A stretch of 53,826 nucleotides of DNA from Anaerolineales bacterium (GCA_026928255.1 JAIXKJ010000008.1:1110298-1164123), one strand, 5' to 3'. Shown: positions 1 to 9,287, counted from the first letter of the stretch. Notes: generated by a model not told the origin, from the sequence alone. Numbers and translations are program-made.

Positions 1-299
1 ACAGGTCGGTCTCTATCCGCTGTGGGCGTAAGGGATTTGAAGGGAGCTGCTCCTAGTACGAGAGGACCGGAGTGGACAGACCTCTAGTGTGCCAGTTGTT
101 CCGCCAGGAGCATCGCTGGGTAGCCATGTCTGGCAGAGATAACCGCTGAAAGCATCTAAGTGGGAAACTCGCCCTAAGATTAGATCCCTGTATTCCCGTA
201 AGGGAGTAAGACCCCAGATAGACTATCTGGTATATAGGCAAGGTGTGTAAGCGCAGCAATGCGTTCAGCTAACTTGTACTAATGGTCGAGGGCTTCATC
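1..299 (+). rRNA. rrl: 23S ribosomal RNA, 3' end (partial)
   Basis: The window opens inside the last domain of 23S rRNA. The sarcin-ricin loop core (AGTACGAGAGGACCGG) is at 56-71, followed by the conserved domain VI stretch (CGCTGAAAGCATCTAAG near 145-161) and the terminal segment ending about 299 (GGTCGAGGGCTTC). The exact 3' end is estimated. 5S rRNA follows about 80 nt downstream on the same strand, the usual rrn order. Short open frames on both strands here are chance. Confidence 0.96.
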
Positions 300-377
300 C
301 TGTGATACGGAGAACTTGATACTTTTCCGCAAACCTACATATAATTTGCTATTCAGGACATTTCTTTGTGAAATTGT

Positions 378-498
<121 letters not shown>

Positions 499-516
499 CT
501 TTTCTTTACGAATCGC

Positions 517-546
517 CGCATGTCTAACCAACATGCGGTTTTTATT
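517..546 (+). terminator. Rho-independent terminator of the rRNA operon
   Basis: An 8-bp stem CCGCATGT (517-524) / ACATGCGG (531-538) with a 6-nt loop is followed by TTTTTATTT. It lies just after 5S rRNA and before the rpsU promoter. Confidence 0.85.
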
Positions 547-580
547 TACAAAAACGGCAAAGAATATTTGAAAATTTTCT

Positions 581-608
581 TTGCAGACGCGGCGGAATCG
601 TGTATAAT
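581..608 (+). promoter_or_regulatory. Sigma70-type promoter for rpsU-infA
   Basis: TTGCAG (581-586), a 16-nt spacer and a perfect TATAAT (603-608). Transcription should begin near 615, giving a leader of about 45 nt with a strong Shine-Dalgarno before rpsU. Confidence 0.75.
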
Positions 609-661
609 CTTGCCCGCGAATAACCCGATTTTATCCCCATGCGGAAAGGAGGTGACAACCA

Positions 662-859
662 GTGGCAAGCGTCAATTTACGCAGCGGCGAATCGCAAGAC
701 TCGTTGCTTAAACGCTTTCGTAAAAAGGTCGTCAAGAGCGGCGTGTTAAGCACTGTGCGCCGAAAACGCTGGTTCGTTTCCAAAAGCGAAACCCGCCGTA
801 TGGAGAAAAAGAAAGCGATTCGACGAATCAAGCGGCGTTCCTTTAAAGATAACGACTAG
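662..859 (+). CDS. rpsU: 30S ribosomal protein bS21
   Basis: A 65-residue, very basic protein of the bS21 family, which binds the 30S platform near the anti-Shine-Dalgarno and helps translation initiation. The N-terminal half carries the family pattern ESQDSLLKRFRKKV, followed by RRKRWFVSKSETRR and a Lys/Arg-rich C-terminus. The start is GTG at 662, chosen because a near-perfect Shine-Dalgarno (AAAGGAGGTGA, 645-655) ends 6 nt upstream and the protein begins MASVNLR. It is followed 12 nt later by infA, so both are probably co-transcribed from the promoter at 581-608, just behind the rRNA operon. Confidence 0.95.
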   Translation: MASVNLRSGESQDSLLKRFRKKVVKSGVLSTVRRKRWFVSKSETRRMEKKKAIRRIKRRSFKDND

Positions 860-871
860 AAAGAGGCAGGT

Positions 872-1120
872 ATGGCAAAAGAAGAAGGCAAAATCAGAGT
901 GGACGGCGTGGTGATCGAAGCGTTGCCAGGCACCCAATTCCGCGTGAAGTTAGACAACGGTCACGAAGTGTTGGCTTATCTTTCCGGCAAGATGCGAAAG
1001 CATTACATTCGCATTTTGTTGGGCGACCGCGTCGCGCTTGAGATGTCTCCTTATGATATGGCTCGCGGAAGGATTACCTTCCGCCAACGCAAGCAAGCCG
1101 CCCCTGTCGCCTCGGAATAA
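872..1120 (+). CDS. infA: Translation initiation factor IF-1
   Basis: An 82-residue OB-fold protein of the S1/IF-1 family, which occupies the ribosomal A site during initiation. Recognisable segments are [21 protein letters not shown], the strand [20 protein letters not shown] and [20 protein letters not shown], all canonical. The last 10 residues form a short tail beyond the usual 72-residue core. An AGAGGCAGGT ribosome-binding region precedes the ATG. It forms a two-gene unit with rpsU and ends at a bidirectional terminator shared with the convergent DHOD-like gene. Confidence 0.97.
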   Translation: MAKEEGKIRVDGVVIEALPGTQFRVKLDNGHEVLAYLSGKMRKHYIRILLGDRVALEMSPYDMARGRITFRQRKQAAPVASE

Positions 1121-1137
1121 ACCGCGCTTTCTTAAAC

Positions 1138-1167
1138 AAAAAAGACTCTCGTAAGAGAGTCTTTTTT
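1138..1167. terminator. Bidirectional rho-independent terminator
   Basis: A perfect inverted repeat AAAAAAGACTCTC (1138-1150), loop GTAA, GAGAGTCTTTTTT (1155-1167). The A-run and T-run make it functional on both strands, between the convergent infA (plus) and the DHOD-like gene (minus). Confidence 0.92.
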
Positions 1168-1184
1168 GTTTTCTTGGATTTAGA

Positions 1185-2186
1185 TTACGGCAAGTCGCGC
1201 CACGAACTCAATACCTTCATGTAGTTCGCCCGCTCAAACGCCGCAGGCTCGCGGACGTTTTTCTGGCTCATGCTGCCTTGCATCTGGCGGACGGATTCGT
1301 ACTCGCGTTCGGTCATCCACGTTTGCATGTCGTTCAGCATAGACGGAATAACTTTTTCGCCGTTGTGCAGCAAATTAGACGCCATCATCGCCACTTTGGC
1401 GCCCGCCATCATCGCTTTGATCGCGTCCTTCGCGCTGTGGACGCCGCTCGTGAGGGCGAAGTCCGCGTTGACTTTGCCGTAGAGTATCGAAATCCAGCGC
1501 AGCGGAAGGCGCAAGTCGGCGGAGGCGCTGAGGTCGAGGTTGTGGACGATGTTCAGTTCGTCGAGGTCAAAGTCAGGTTGGTAGAAGCGGTTGAAGAGGA
1601 CGAGTCCGTTTGCGCCCGCGTCCACGATGCGTTTGGCAAAATTCGGCAGCGAAGTGATGAACGGGCTGAGTTTCACCGCTAGCGGAATCCGAATTGCAGA
1701 TTTGACTTCGGCGACTAACTCGACTTGCGCGTCTTCCAACTCGGCGGCGGTTAGGTTTGGGTCGGTGAAGAGAAAGTACAGGTTCAGTTCGAGCGCGTCG
1801 GCGCCGACGTCTTCGATGCGCTTGGCGTATTGAGTCCAGCCGCCTTTGGAGACGCCGTTCAAACTGCCGATGACGGGAATGCGAAGCGACTTTTTCAGCG
1901 CGGCGAGGTGGTTGAGGTATTTTTCGGGGCTGACGCTGTACATGCCGCCGTCGGGCAAATAGGTGAGGGCTTCGGCAAAGGAGTCGGCGCCGCGCGAAAG
2001 GAAGTGATCCAGTTCGAGGCTTTCGTTGATGATTTGCTCCTCGAAGAGCGAATACATGACGATGGCGGCGACGCCCGCGTCTTCCAGACGTTGCGCTTTT
2101 TCAATTTTCTTTGACATGGGCGACGCCGAAGCGACCAGCGGATTTTTCAACGTCAAGCCCAAATATTCGGTGGAGAGTTCGGTCAT
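1185..2186 (-). CDS. Dihydroorotate dehydrogenase-like flavoprotein
   Basis: A 333-residue TIM-barrel protein of the dihydroorotate dehydrogenase superfamily (FMN-binding). It begins with the family pattern LGLTLKNPLVASASP. The barrel strands IPVIGSLNG, DALELNLYF, IPLAVKLSPF and ANGLVLFNRF are visible, as is the FMN-phosphate region FALTSGVHSAKDAIKAMMAGA. A clear class 1A active-site Cys loop is not seen, so pyrimidine synthesis is not assured. It lies 9 nt downstream of nifJ on the same strand, a common pairing in anaerobes that suggests a redox role linked to pyruvate:ferredoxin oxidoreductase. The start ATG at 2186 has a weak AGGAAA upstream. Confidence 0.85.
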   Translation of the reverse strand: MTELSTEYLGLTLKNPLVASASPMSKKIEKAQRLEDAGVAAIVMYSLFEEQIINESLELDHFLSRGADSFAEALTYLPDGGMYSVSPEKYLNHLAALKKSLRIPVIGSLNGVSKGGWTQYAKRIEDVGADALELNLYFLFTDPNLTAAELEDAQVELVAEVKSAIRIPLAVKLSPFITSLPNFAKRIVDAGANGLVLFNRFYQPDFDLDELNIVHNLDLSASADLRLPLRWISILYGKVNADFALTSGVHSAKDAIKAMMAGAKVAMMASNLLHNGEKVIPSMLNDMQTWMTEREYESVRQMQGSMSQKNVREPAAFERANYMKVLSSWRDLP

Positions 2187-2195
2187 GTCGGTTTC

Positions 2196-5100
2196 CTATT
2201 TTTTATCGCCGTTGTATTGCATCGCCGCCATTTGCTGATAGAGCGCCCAGCGCGATTTTGCGTCTTGCTGCGCTTCTTTCATCAATTCTTCGGCGCGTTC
2301 TTCGTTCATTTGCGTCAGCATTTTGTAGCGCGTTTCGTTGTAGGCGTATTGCGAGAAGGGGACGCTCGGCTCTTTGGCTTCAATTTGCAGCGGATTTTTG
2401 CCTTCCGCCGCGAGGCGCGGGTCGTAGCGGAAGATGGGCCAATGCCCCGACTGCACCGCCAATTTGGTTTGGTCTAAACTTCGCGCCATGTCACAGCCGT
2501 GCGCGATGCAAGGGCTGTACGCGATGACAAGCGAAGGTCCGTCGTAGGATTCGGCTTCGACGAGCGCTTTCAAGGTTTGTTGGTCGTTCGCGCCCATCGC
2601 CACTTTGGCGACGTAAACGTAGCCGTAAGACATGGCGATCAATCCCAAATCTTTTTTCGGCATGGCTTTGCCGCCCATTGCAAACTTGGCGACTGCGGCG
2701 CGAGGCGTCGCCTTGCTCGATTGTCCGCCCGTGTTGGAATACACTTCCGTGTCCAAAACGAGGATGTTGACGTTGCGCCCGCTCGCCATGACGTGATCCA
2801 ATCCGCCGTAGCCGATGTCGTACGCCCAGCCGTCGCCGCCGATGATCCAAACGGATTTCTGCACCAAAGTGTCCGCCACGCTAATCAGGTCTTTGGCGCG
2901 GGAATCTTTGGATTTCTCCAATTTCTTCTTCATCTGTTCGACGCGCTCGCGTTGTTCTTGAATAGCGAGGTCGGAAGATTGTTCCGCCAGCAACAGATCG
3001 TGGACGAGTTCCTTGCCGATTTCGTCCGCCAGTTCGACGAGCAATTCTTTTGCGTATTCGTTTTGCTTGTCAATGGTGAGGCGCATTCCCAAACCGAACT
3101 CGGCGTTGTCTTCAAAGAGCGAGTTCGACCAAGCCGGTCCGCGCCCGCTGGCGTCCACCGTCCACGGCGTGGTGGGAAGGTTGCCGCCGTAAATGGAGGA
3201 GCAGCCCGTCGCGTTGGCGATGACGGCGCGGTCGCCAAAGAGTTGCGAAACCAATTTGACGTAAGGCGTTTCGCCGCATCCCGCGCAGGCGCCGCTGAAT
3301 TCAAAAAGCGGACGCAGCAACTGCGAATTTTTGACCGTCGCGGGGTTGAACAACTTGCGGTCTAAATCGGGAATTTCCATGAAGAAATCCCAGTTCTTCG
3401 ATTCCGCTTCGCGCAGCGGCGGCTGCGGCTCCATGTTGATGGCTTTGCGCCCGACGGCGGTTTTATCTTTCACCGGGCAAATTTCCACGCAGAGCGTGCA
3501 GCCTGTGCAATCTTCGGGCGAGACTTGCACCGTGTAGGCGTAACCGTCGCTGAATTCCTTGAATTTCGACGGCATGTGTTTGAAGGTTTCGGGCGCGTCG
3601 GCGAGCAGTTTTTCGTCATAGACTTTGTGGCGAATCACCGCGTGCGGACAAATGATGACGCACTTTCCGCATTGAATGCAAATGTCTTCGTTCCAAACTG
3701 GAATTTCCAGCGCGAGGTTGCGTTTTTCCCATTGCGCCGTGCCGAGCGGAAATGTGCCGTCCACGGGGAAAGCGGAAACGGGGATGTTATCGCCGTCGGC
3801 TTCGATGATGCGCCCCAGCACGTCTTTGACGAAGGTCGGCGCTTCTTGCGGGACGGCTGCGCGCCGCGTCGTTTGCGAGGTCGCGTCGGCGGGGACGCTG
3901 ACTTCGTAGATGTTCGCCACCGTCGCGTCCACCGCTTCAAAATTTTTCTGAATGACGGCTTCGCCGCGCTTGCCGTAGGTTTTCTTGATGGCGGCTTTGA
4001 TTTGTTCGATGGCTTGCTCTTTGGGCAGCACGCCGCTGATGGCGAAGAACGCCGTCTGCATGATGGTGTTCATGCGTCCGCCCATGCCGGTTTTTTCCGC
4101 CACTTCATAGCCGTTGATGACGTAGAACTTCAACTTTTTATCAATGATGTCTTGCTGAACTTCGCGTTGCAGGTGATCCCAAATTTTGTCGGCGCTGTGC
4201 GGGCTGTTGAGCAGGAAGATGCCGCCTTCTTTGGCGTATTTGAGCATGTCCACTCGTTCGAGGAAGGAATATTGATGACAGGCGACGAAGTCGGCTTGAC
4301 CGTTTTCGATGAGGTACGGGGCGCGAATCGGCTGCGGTCCAAAACGCAGATGCGAAATAGTTACCGTGCCGGATTTTTTCGAGTCGTAATAGAAGTAGCC
4401 TTGCGCAAAGTTGTCGGTTTCTTCGCCGATAATCTTAATGGAGTTTTTGTTCGCGCCGACGGTGCCGTCCGAGCCGAGACCATAGAAGACGCAACTGACT
4501 CTATCCGCGCTGGCGAGCGAAAAGGACGAGTCAACGTCGAGCGAGGTGTGCGTTACGTCGTCGTAAATGCCGACGGTGAAATGATTCTTGGCTTCGGGTT
4601 TGCTCAACTCGGCGAAGACCGCTTTTACCATCGCGGGAGTGAATTCTTTGGAAGAAAGTCCGTAACGCCCGCCGACGACTTTCACGTTGGAACGTCCGCC
4701 TTCGCTCAACGCGCCGACCACGTCCATGTAGAGCGGTTCGCCCATCGAGCCTGGCTCTTTGGTGCGGTCTAGCACGGCGACGGATTTCACGCTGGCGGGC
4801 AGCGCTTGAATGAAATGCTCGACAGAAAAGGGGCGATATAAACGCACGCGCAGCACGCCGACTTTTTCGCCTTGCGCGACGAGGTGCGCGGCGGTCTCTT
4901 CGGCGACTTCTCCGCCCGAACCCATCAGCACGACGACGCGCTCGGCGTCTTCCGCGCCGAAGTAATCGAAGAGGCGGTACTGGCGGCCGGTGATTTTTGC
5001 GAACTTATCCATCATCTCTTGGGCGATGGCGGGGACGGCGAGATAGTAGGGATTCGCCGCTTCGCGCATCTGGAAATAGACGTCGGGGTTTTGTGCGCTT

Positions 5101-5750
5101 CCGCGCAGGACCGGGCGCTCGGGGCTGAGTCCCCGCGCTCGATGGGCTCGAATCGCGTCGTCGTCGAGCATGAGGCGCAGTTCTTCATCCGATAATTGAA
5201 CAATCTTGTTGACTTCGTGCGAAGTGCGGAATCCGTCGAAGAAGTGCAGGAACGGCACGCGGGTTTTGAGCGTGGCGGCTTGCGCGATGGCGGCGAAATC
5301 TTGCGCCTCTTGCACGTTGGCGGAAGAGAGCAGCGCCCAGCCCGTTTGACGAACCGCCATCACGTCTTGATGGTCGCCGTAAATGGAGAGGGCGTGGGCG
5401 GCGATGGAACGCGCCGCGACATGGAAAACCGTGCTGGTGAGTTCGCCCGCGATTTTATACATATTGGGAATCATCAACAGCAAGCCTTGCGAGGCGGTGA
5501 AGGTCGTTGTGAGCGCGCCCGTTTGCAACGCGCCGTGAACCGTCCCCGCCGCGCCGCCTTCGGATTGCATTTCTACGACGAGCGGAGTCGTGCCCCAAAT
5601 GTTTTTCTTCCCTTTGGCAGACCATTCGTCTGAAAACTCGCCCATCGCGGAGGAGGGCGTGATCGGGTAGATGGCGATCACTTCGTTGAGGCGATGCGCG
5701 ACGCTGGCGGCGGCTTCGTTGCCGTCAATCATTACGGTTTTTTGATTCAT
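2196..5750 (-). CDS. nifJ: Pyruvate:ferredoxin (flavodoxin) oxidoreductase
   Basis: A single-chain PFOR of 1184 residues, the normal length. It oxidises pyruvate with CoA to acetyl-CoA and CO2 and reduces ferredoxin. The N-terminal pyrimidine-binding domain (IAIYPITPSSAMGE) is followed by the gamma-like domain, two [4Fe-4S] motifs (CIQCGKCVIICP and CTGCTLCVEICP), the proximal cluster/TPP region (CAGCGETPYV, ATGCSSIYGG) and the TPP motif GGDGWAYDIGYGGLDHV with NTGGQSSKATP. The start is ATG at 5750, because AGGAGT precedes it by 5 nt; an in-frame upstream start would add 13 non-family residues. It forms an operon with the DHOD-like gene. Confidence 0.97.
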   Translation of the reverse strand: MNQKTVMIDGNEAAASVAHRLNEVIAIYPITPSSAMGEFSDEWSAKGKKNIWGTTPLVVEMQSEGGAAGTVHGALQTGALTTTFTASQGLLLMIPNMYKIAGELTSTVFHVAARSIAAHALSIYGDHQDVMAVRQTGWALLSSANVQEAQDFAAIAQAATLKTRVPFLHFFDGFRTSHEVNKIVQLSDEELRLMLDDDAIRAHRARGLSPERPVLRGSAQNPDVYFQMREAANPYYLAVPAIAQEMMDKFAKITGRQYRLFDYFGAEDAERVVVLMGSGGEVAEETAAHLVAQGEKVGVLRVRLYRPFSVEHFIQALPASVKSVAVLDRTKEPGSMGEPLYMDVVGALSEGGRSNVKVVGGRYGLSSKEFTPAMVKAVFAELSKPEAKNHFTVGIYDDVTHTSLDVDSSFSLASADRVSCVFYGLGSDGTVGANKNSIKIIGEETDNFAQGYFYYDSKKSGTVTISHLRFGPQPIRAPYLIENGQADFVACHQYSFLERVDMLKYAKEGGIFLLNSPHSADKIWDHLQREVQQDIIDKKLKFYVINGYEVAEKTGMGGRMNTIMQTAFFAISGVLPKEQAIEQIKAAIKKTYGKRGEAVIQKNFEAVDATVANIYEVSVPADATSQTTRRAAVPQEAPTFVKDVLGRIIEADGDNIPVSAFPVDGTFPLGTAQWEKRNLALEIPVWNEDICIQCGKCVIICPHAVIRHKVYDEKLLADAPETFKHMPSKFKEFSDGYAYTVQVSPEDCTGCTLCVEICPVKDKTAVGRKAINMEPQPPLREAESKNWDFFMEIPDLDRKLFNPATVKNSQLLRPLFEFSGACAGCGETPYVKLVSQLFGDRAVIANATGCSSIYGGNLPTTPWTVDASGRGPAWSNSLFEDNAEFGLGMRLTIDKQNEYAKELLVELADEIGKELVHDLLLAEQSSDLAIQEQRERVEQMKKKLEKSKDSRAKDLISVADTLVQKSVWIIGGDGWAYDIGYGGLDHVMASGRNVNILVLDTEVYSNTGGQSSKATPRAAVAKFAMGGKAMPKKDLGLIAMSYGYVYVAKVAMGANDQQTLKALVEAESYDGPSLVIAYSPCIAHGCDMARSLDQTKLAVQSGHWPIFRYDPRLAAEGKNPLQIEAKEPSVPFSQYAYNETRYKMLTQMNEERAEELMKEAQQDAKSRWALYQQMAAMQYNGDKK

Positions 5751-5876
5751 ACTCGACTCCTGTAAAAGGCTGTATTTTCCATTGAGCAAGTGTATGCTTG
5801 CGCGGCGGAATATGTTAGTTATTTACGGCTTAAATCTCGCTGTATGATGTCATATATTGGATAAAATTAGTAGAAA

Positions 5877-5906
5877 TAAAAACGACGGAAAATTTCCGTC
5901 GTTTTT
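5877..5906 (-). terminator. Rho-independent terminator after the NUDIX gene
   Basis: Inverted repeat AAAAACGACGGAAA / TTTCCGTCGTTTTT with almost no loop. On the minus strand it overlaps the NUDIX stop codon and ends in a T-run. It isolates the NUDIX gene from nifJ downstream. Confidence 0.8.
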
Positions 5907-6432
5907 ATAAATAATTTCGCGCCATGAATAAAGCCGCCAGCGTTTTTGCGTCGGGCATTTCGCCGCGCTCCGCCATTTGAAGCGCTTCTTTGACTGGTAT
6001 TTTTTCCACCGCTAAAAATTCGTCGTCGTCGGCTTGAAGCGGGTTGTGCGAAAGTTTGCGGGCGACGAAAACGCCCATGTATTCGGTGGAGTAGCCTGGC
6101 GCGAGGTAAAACGAGCCGACGCGAATCAACTCGTCCGCTTGCATGCCCGTCTCTTCGCGGATTTCTCTGGCGGCGCATTCTTCAAAGGGTTCGTCGCCGT
6201 CGCGCGTTCCGGCGGGAAGTTCGAGCATGTCCATGCCTGTGGCGTGGCGATACTGCCGCACAAAAAGCAGATTGCCTTCCGCGTCTATCGGCAGGATGAC
6301 GACCGAGCCGCCGTGTTCGACGATTTCGTATTTCGTTTCGCGCCCGTCCGGCGTTTTGAGCGTGTCGCGGCGGATTTTGAAAGCGCGTCCTTGCATTAAC
6401 GGTTCGGAGCGGAGCAATTCAAATTTGGGCAT
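5905..6432 (-). CDS. NUDIX hydrolase, ADP-ribose pyrophosphatase type
   Basis: A 175-residue protein with a complete Nudix box: G-x5-E-x7-REIREETGM (GTRDGDEPFEECAAREIREE...), which binds the divalent metals and hydrolyses nucleoside diphosphates linked to another group. The preceding VVILPIDAEGNLLFVRQYRHATG and LELPAGT, and the following FYLAPGYSTEYMGVFVA, are typical of ADP-ribose pyrophosphatases (NudF-like). The substrate is inferred from family resemblance. An AAGGAAA ribosome-binding site precedes the ATG at 6432. It is flanked by terminators on both sides, so it is probably monocistronic. Confidence 0.9.
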   Translation of the reverse strand: MPKFELLRSEPLMQGRAFKIRRDTLKTPDGRETKYEIVEHGGSVVILPIDAEGNLLFVRQYRHATGMDMLELPAGTRDGDEPFEECAAREIREETGMQADELIRVGSFYLAPGYSTEYMGVFVARKLSHNPLQADDDEFLAVEKIPVKEALQMAERGEMPDAKTLAALFMARNYL

Positions 6433-6452
6433 ACGTTTCCTTATTTAAGAAA

Positions 6453-6490
6453 AAAGCCCAGACAGGTTTTCCCGTCCGGGCTTTTATTTT
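6453..6490 (-). terminator. Rho-independent terminator after the LysM lipoprotein gene
   Basis: Inverted repeat AAAAGCCC (6453-6460) / GGGCTTTT (6479-6486) with partial inner pairing GAC/GTC. On the minus strand it ends in a T-run. It separates the LysM gene from the downstream NUDIX gene. Confidence 0.8.
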
Positions 6491-6497
6491 TTAGAAC

Positions 6498-7226
6498 TTA
6501 CGGAATTTGCAAAGCCTGTCCGACGGTCAACTTCGCGGCGACGGAAATGCCGTTTGCCGAGGCGATGGCGTTCGGGTCAACGTCGCCGTATTTGCAGGCG
6601 ATGCTGTATAACGACTCGTTGCCCGAAGCGACGGTGTAGGTCGTCGGGTGCGGCGCTAAAACGCGAGAGCCTGAAAAACTGGTGTTGCGCGGCAAGACCA
6701 ACTTCAAGCCTGGATAATAAATATCGGGGCTGGTCAACCCGCTGGCGCGGAGCATGGCGTCGGGGTCCACGTTGTAGCGGCGGGCGATGCAGAAGGGCCA
6801 TTCGCCGTTTTGCAAAATGTAGGTGTCGCCCGAAAGCGCGGGCGGCGGCGCGGCGTTTTCAGCGGTCGGCGCGGTTTCGTTTTGCGTTGAATCGGCGTTG
6901 GCGTTGGTCGGCGTCGCGTTGAAGGTTTCAGGCGCGGACGGCGTTTCGACCGTTTGGAACGGATCGGGCGTCGCGCTTGTTTCAACGGCGACGGGCGTCC
7001 CGCCGTTGGCGACGGCGGTTTGAGCCATCTCCGTTTGCTTGGCAAATTGTTCGATCATCTCCATCGGGTTCTCGACAGACGCGACGGGGGAAACAAACAA
7101 ACCCGTAGGCAACAGCGTTGGCGTTTCTGCCGGGGCGGACGAAAGGGATTGTGTGCAGGCAGAAAGCGTAATTGCCGCGATTATCAAAATCGTCAGCGCC
7201 AACACACTACGGCGTTTATTAGACAT
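6498..7226 (-). CDS. LysM-domain lipoprotein
   Basis: A 242-residue exported protein. The N-terminus has a positive start, a hydrophobic stretch and a lipobox LSAC (Cys about residue 24), giving membrane anchoring after signal peptidase II cleavage. A Thr/Pro/Ala-rich linker spans about residues 30-130. Two LysM motifs follow: YILQNGEWPFCIARRYNVD...GLKLVLP and YTVASGNESLYSIACKYGD...VGQALQIP, which bind peptidoglycan or related glycans. It is thus likely to tether the membrane to the wall; the exact role is unknown. A strong GAGGAG site sits 4-5 nt before the ATG. Confidence 0.88.
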   Translation of the reverse strand: MSNKRRSVLALTILIIAAITLSACTQSLSSAPAETPTLLPTGLFVSPVASVENPMEMIEQFAKQTEMAQTAVANGGTPVAVETSATPDPFQTVETPSAPETFNATPTNANADSTQNETAPTAENAAPPPALSGDTYILQNGEWPFCIARRYNVDPDAMLRASGLTSPDIYYPGLKLVLPRNTSFSGSRVLAPHPTTYTVASGNESLYSIACKYGDVDPNAIASANGISVAAKLTVGQALQIP

Positions 7227-7290
7227 AAAATCTCCTCTTTTTCATTAACATGAAAATACTAGCATATCAATTTTAACACGTCAAGATGAC

Positions 7291-9255
7291 TTAAGGGCTG
7301 CAATTGAATAGGAATGTTTCTTCCGCGCCGCTTAACGGACGCCGAGCCTTAATCTGCGCCCAAGTTTTGCACAACGCTTTGAGCGTTTTCGCGTCCGCGC
7401 CGAGCGCTATGTTGGAGATAGAAAGCGCCTTATCGGTCTCGTCGTTCAGAGCGTAGGCTTCGACGAGCGCTGTCCACTCGCGTTGATCTTGCGGGCGGAA
7501 GTCGGCGGCGAGCGCTTCGTCCGCGTAACGGGCGGACGTTGCGTATTCGTCCCATTGATTATACAGTTCTATTTTGGCGAAGTAATAACACCACGCCTTT
7601 TTCGGTTCGGGGAAGAAAATGGGCGCGGCGGGTTCGTCCGTAGGTAGAATGCGCGAAGGACGGGAGAGCGCGACAGCGGACGCGAAGTCGGCGGAGACGT
7701 TGTCGTAAACGTCCGCGTCTCCGCGCGCGGGGTTCATCACGCGCAGACAACTGTTGCGCGACATGTAAATCGTCAAAGCGTTGGACAAATCGCTTTCAAA
7801 GTTGACTGTGCGATAAGGATAAAACACATTGGCAGATTCTTCTAACGACGGGAGAGTAGGTCCGCCCAGCCGTTTTTCGGTGTAGAGAAAAATATAAGGC
7901 AAATTAGAGCGCTCGTAATTGGGCGCGTAGATCCAGTTGATGGGCGCGGTGAAAGATAAATCGGTTTCGTAATCAATCGGCATTTCGTGAGTCAGCAAAA
8001 CGGTGTCGGGTTTTAATGCGGGCATGCGCCACGTCATTTGCCAGTAGATGTCGGCTTGCTTTTGCCAATCGCGGCGGAAGATGTTGGCGTTGAAGAATTG
8101 CTGTCCCGCGCCGACGGCGATTAAGGCAGAAAGAATTAAAAGGCGCAAGCGTTGATTTGGAATTAATTCCAAAACGCCGAGCGCAAATAAGACCGCGCCA
8201 ATCATCATCGAAATCATGAAGCGATCGTAGGAAGATTGCAAAGTCAAAGGGAGATTCGCCGCCAGCGAGGGCAGACGTCCGAGCAGGATGCCGAAGACGC
8301 CGACAAAAATCAGCGAGACCGCAAAAGATTTATCCGCATTTTGGGCGGGCGCGAAGCGGAATAGGAATCGGGCGAGGAAAATGAACGAGAGCAGAATCAG
8401 CGCCAAAGTCAAGAGAGAGGCGGGCGCGCGTAACGCAGAGAAAGTTAACGGGAAGATTTGAATCCAAACGTAGAGTCCCGCTTTCCATAATGCGTCCAGC
8501 GCTTGAATCAAGAAGAAAGGTAAATTTGGCGTTTGCGTTGCAGCCACTTCGTAAGAATTATAGGCGCCGAATTTGTAGTAGTAAAAAAGCCAGGCGGCGT
8601 TGAAAACCCAGACCAGCAAATAAGGCAGCCACACTTTGAAGGCTTTGCAAAAACGCTCGAAGAATGCGCCTTGAAAAAAGATAAAGAGCAAAAGAAAGCG
8701 AATGCCTTCGACGCCGAAAAAATATTCGGTGGGGAAGACGCCGCAGAGTTGCAGCAAAAGCGCGATGATGGTGTGCGCGGTTTTTTTTGTGCGCAGGGCT
8801 TTGAAGGTAAAGCCGAAAGAAAGCAGATAAAAAAGAAAAGGAATGAGTTCTTGATTGATGTGAGTCAGCGCGACCCAATGTTGACTGTAACCGGGGAAGA
8901 CGAGCATGAGCAACGCGGCGAAGTAGGCGAGCGTTTTTCGTTGCGGAAAAATTTGCGCGAAAGCCTGCCAAGCGACGACGCCAATTAAGAAGCGGACGAC
9001 GAGCGCGAAGATTTGCCATGCGAGCGGATGAAGGGGGACGAGGCTGGTTGTGAAGTAAAAGATGGGAGCGAGAAAAGGGCGAAAGGGCATGAAGGCGGGG
9101 ACGAATTCGGCGGGACCGAGAAAGCGAGCGATCCAGGCGAAGGGCCAGTCGTCCCAATAAAACCCGGTGAAGGGGAGGAGCAATCCGTAGGCGACGAGAG
9201 TAAGGGCGGCGATAAGCAGCGTTTGGCGCGTCGTCGGCGAGAGGCGAGAGAGCAT
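7291..9255 (-). CDS. Polytopic membrane protein, GT-C glycosyltransferase-like
   Basis: A 654-residue protein with roughly 10-12 hydrophobic helices over its first 400 residues and a soluble C-terminal third. An acidic pair (YWDDWPFAW, about residues 33-41) in the first extracytoplasmic loop resembles the catalytic loop of GT-C glycosyltransferases (PMT/GT39-like), which use lipid-linked sugars. The family is not certain from sequence alone. The C-terminal part contains alternating helical segments (WTALVEAYALNDETDKALSI) compatible with a TPR-like region. No ribosome-binding site is seen; a TATAAT lies 8 nt upstream of the ATG, suggesting a leaderless transcript. Confidence 0.7.
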   Translation of the reverse strand: MLSRLSPTTRQTLLIAALTLVAYGLLLPFTGFYWDDWPFAWIARFLGPAEFVPAFMPFRPFLAPIFYFTTSLVPLHPLAWQIFALVVRFLIGVVAWQAFAQIFPQRKTLAYFAALLMLVFPGYSQHWVALTHINQELIPFLFYLLSFGFTFKALRTKKTAHTIIALLLQLCGVFPTEYFFGVEGIRFLLLFIFFQGAFFERFCKAFKVWLPYLLVWVFNAAWLFYYYKFGAYNSYEVAATQTPNLPFFLIQALDALWKAGLYVWIQIFPLTFSALRAPASLLTLALILLSFIFLARFLFRFAPAQNADKSFAVSLIFVGVFGILLGRLPSLAANLPLTLQSSYDRFMISMMIGAVLFALGVLELIPNQRLRLLILSALIAVGAGQQFFNANIFRRDWQKQADIYWQMTWRMPALKPDTVLLTHEMPIDYETDLSFTAPINWIYAPNYERSNLPYIFLYTEKRLGGPTLPSLEESANVFYPYRTVNFESDLSNALTIYMSRNSCLRVMNPARGDADVYDNVSADFASAVALSRPSRILPTDEPAAPIFFPEPKKAWCYYFAKIELYNQWDEYATSARYADEALAADFRPQDQREWTALVEAYALNDETDKALSISNIALGADAKTLKALCKTWAQIKARRPLSGAEETFLFNCSP

Positions 9256-9263
9256 GAGAAAAG

Positions 9264-9269
9264 ATTATA
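9264..9269 (-). promoter_or_regulatory. -10 box placed for leaderless transcription
   Basis: TATAAT on the minus strand, 8 nt before the ATG at 9255. No -35 match is obvious. Transcription would start at or within 1-2 nt of the start codon. Confidence 0.55.
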
Positions 9270-9287
9270 GTTGAAAAGGACGAGAGA

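Noticed and set aside
1185..2186. pyrD assignment
   Set aside because: The sequence is DHOD-like but the active-site loop is unclear and its partner is nifJ, so a pyrimidine-pathway name is not justified.
2499..3365. A 288-codon open frame opposite nifJ
   Set aside because: Same antisense artefact of GC-rich codon use; no recognisable domain.
3525..4772. A 415-codon open frame opposite nifJ
   Set aside because: It mirrors codon positions of nifJ on the other strand, has Val/Phe/Arg-biased composition without any family motif and lacks a ribosome-binding site.
5785..5803. Inverted repeat GCAAG-TGTAT-GCTTGC upstream of nifJ as an operator
   Set aside because: Only 5-6 bp arms and no clear promoter around it; could be chance.
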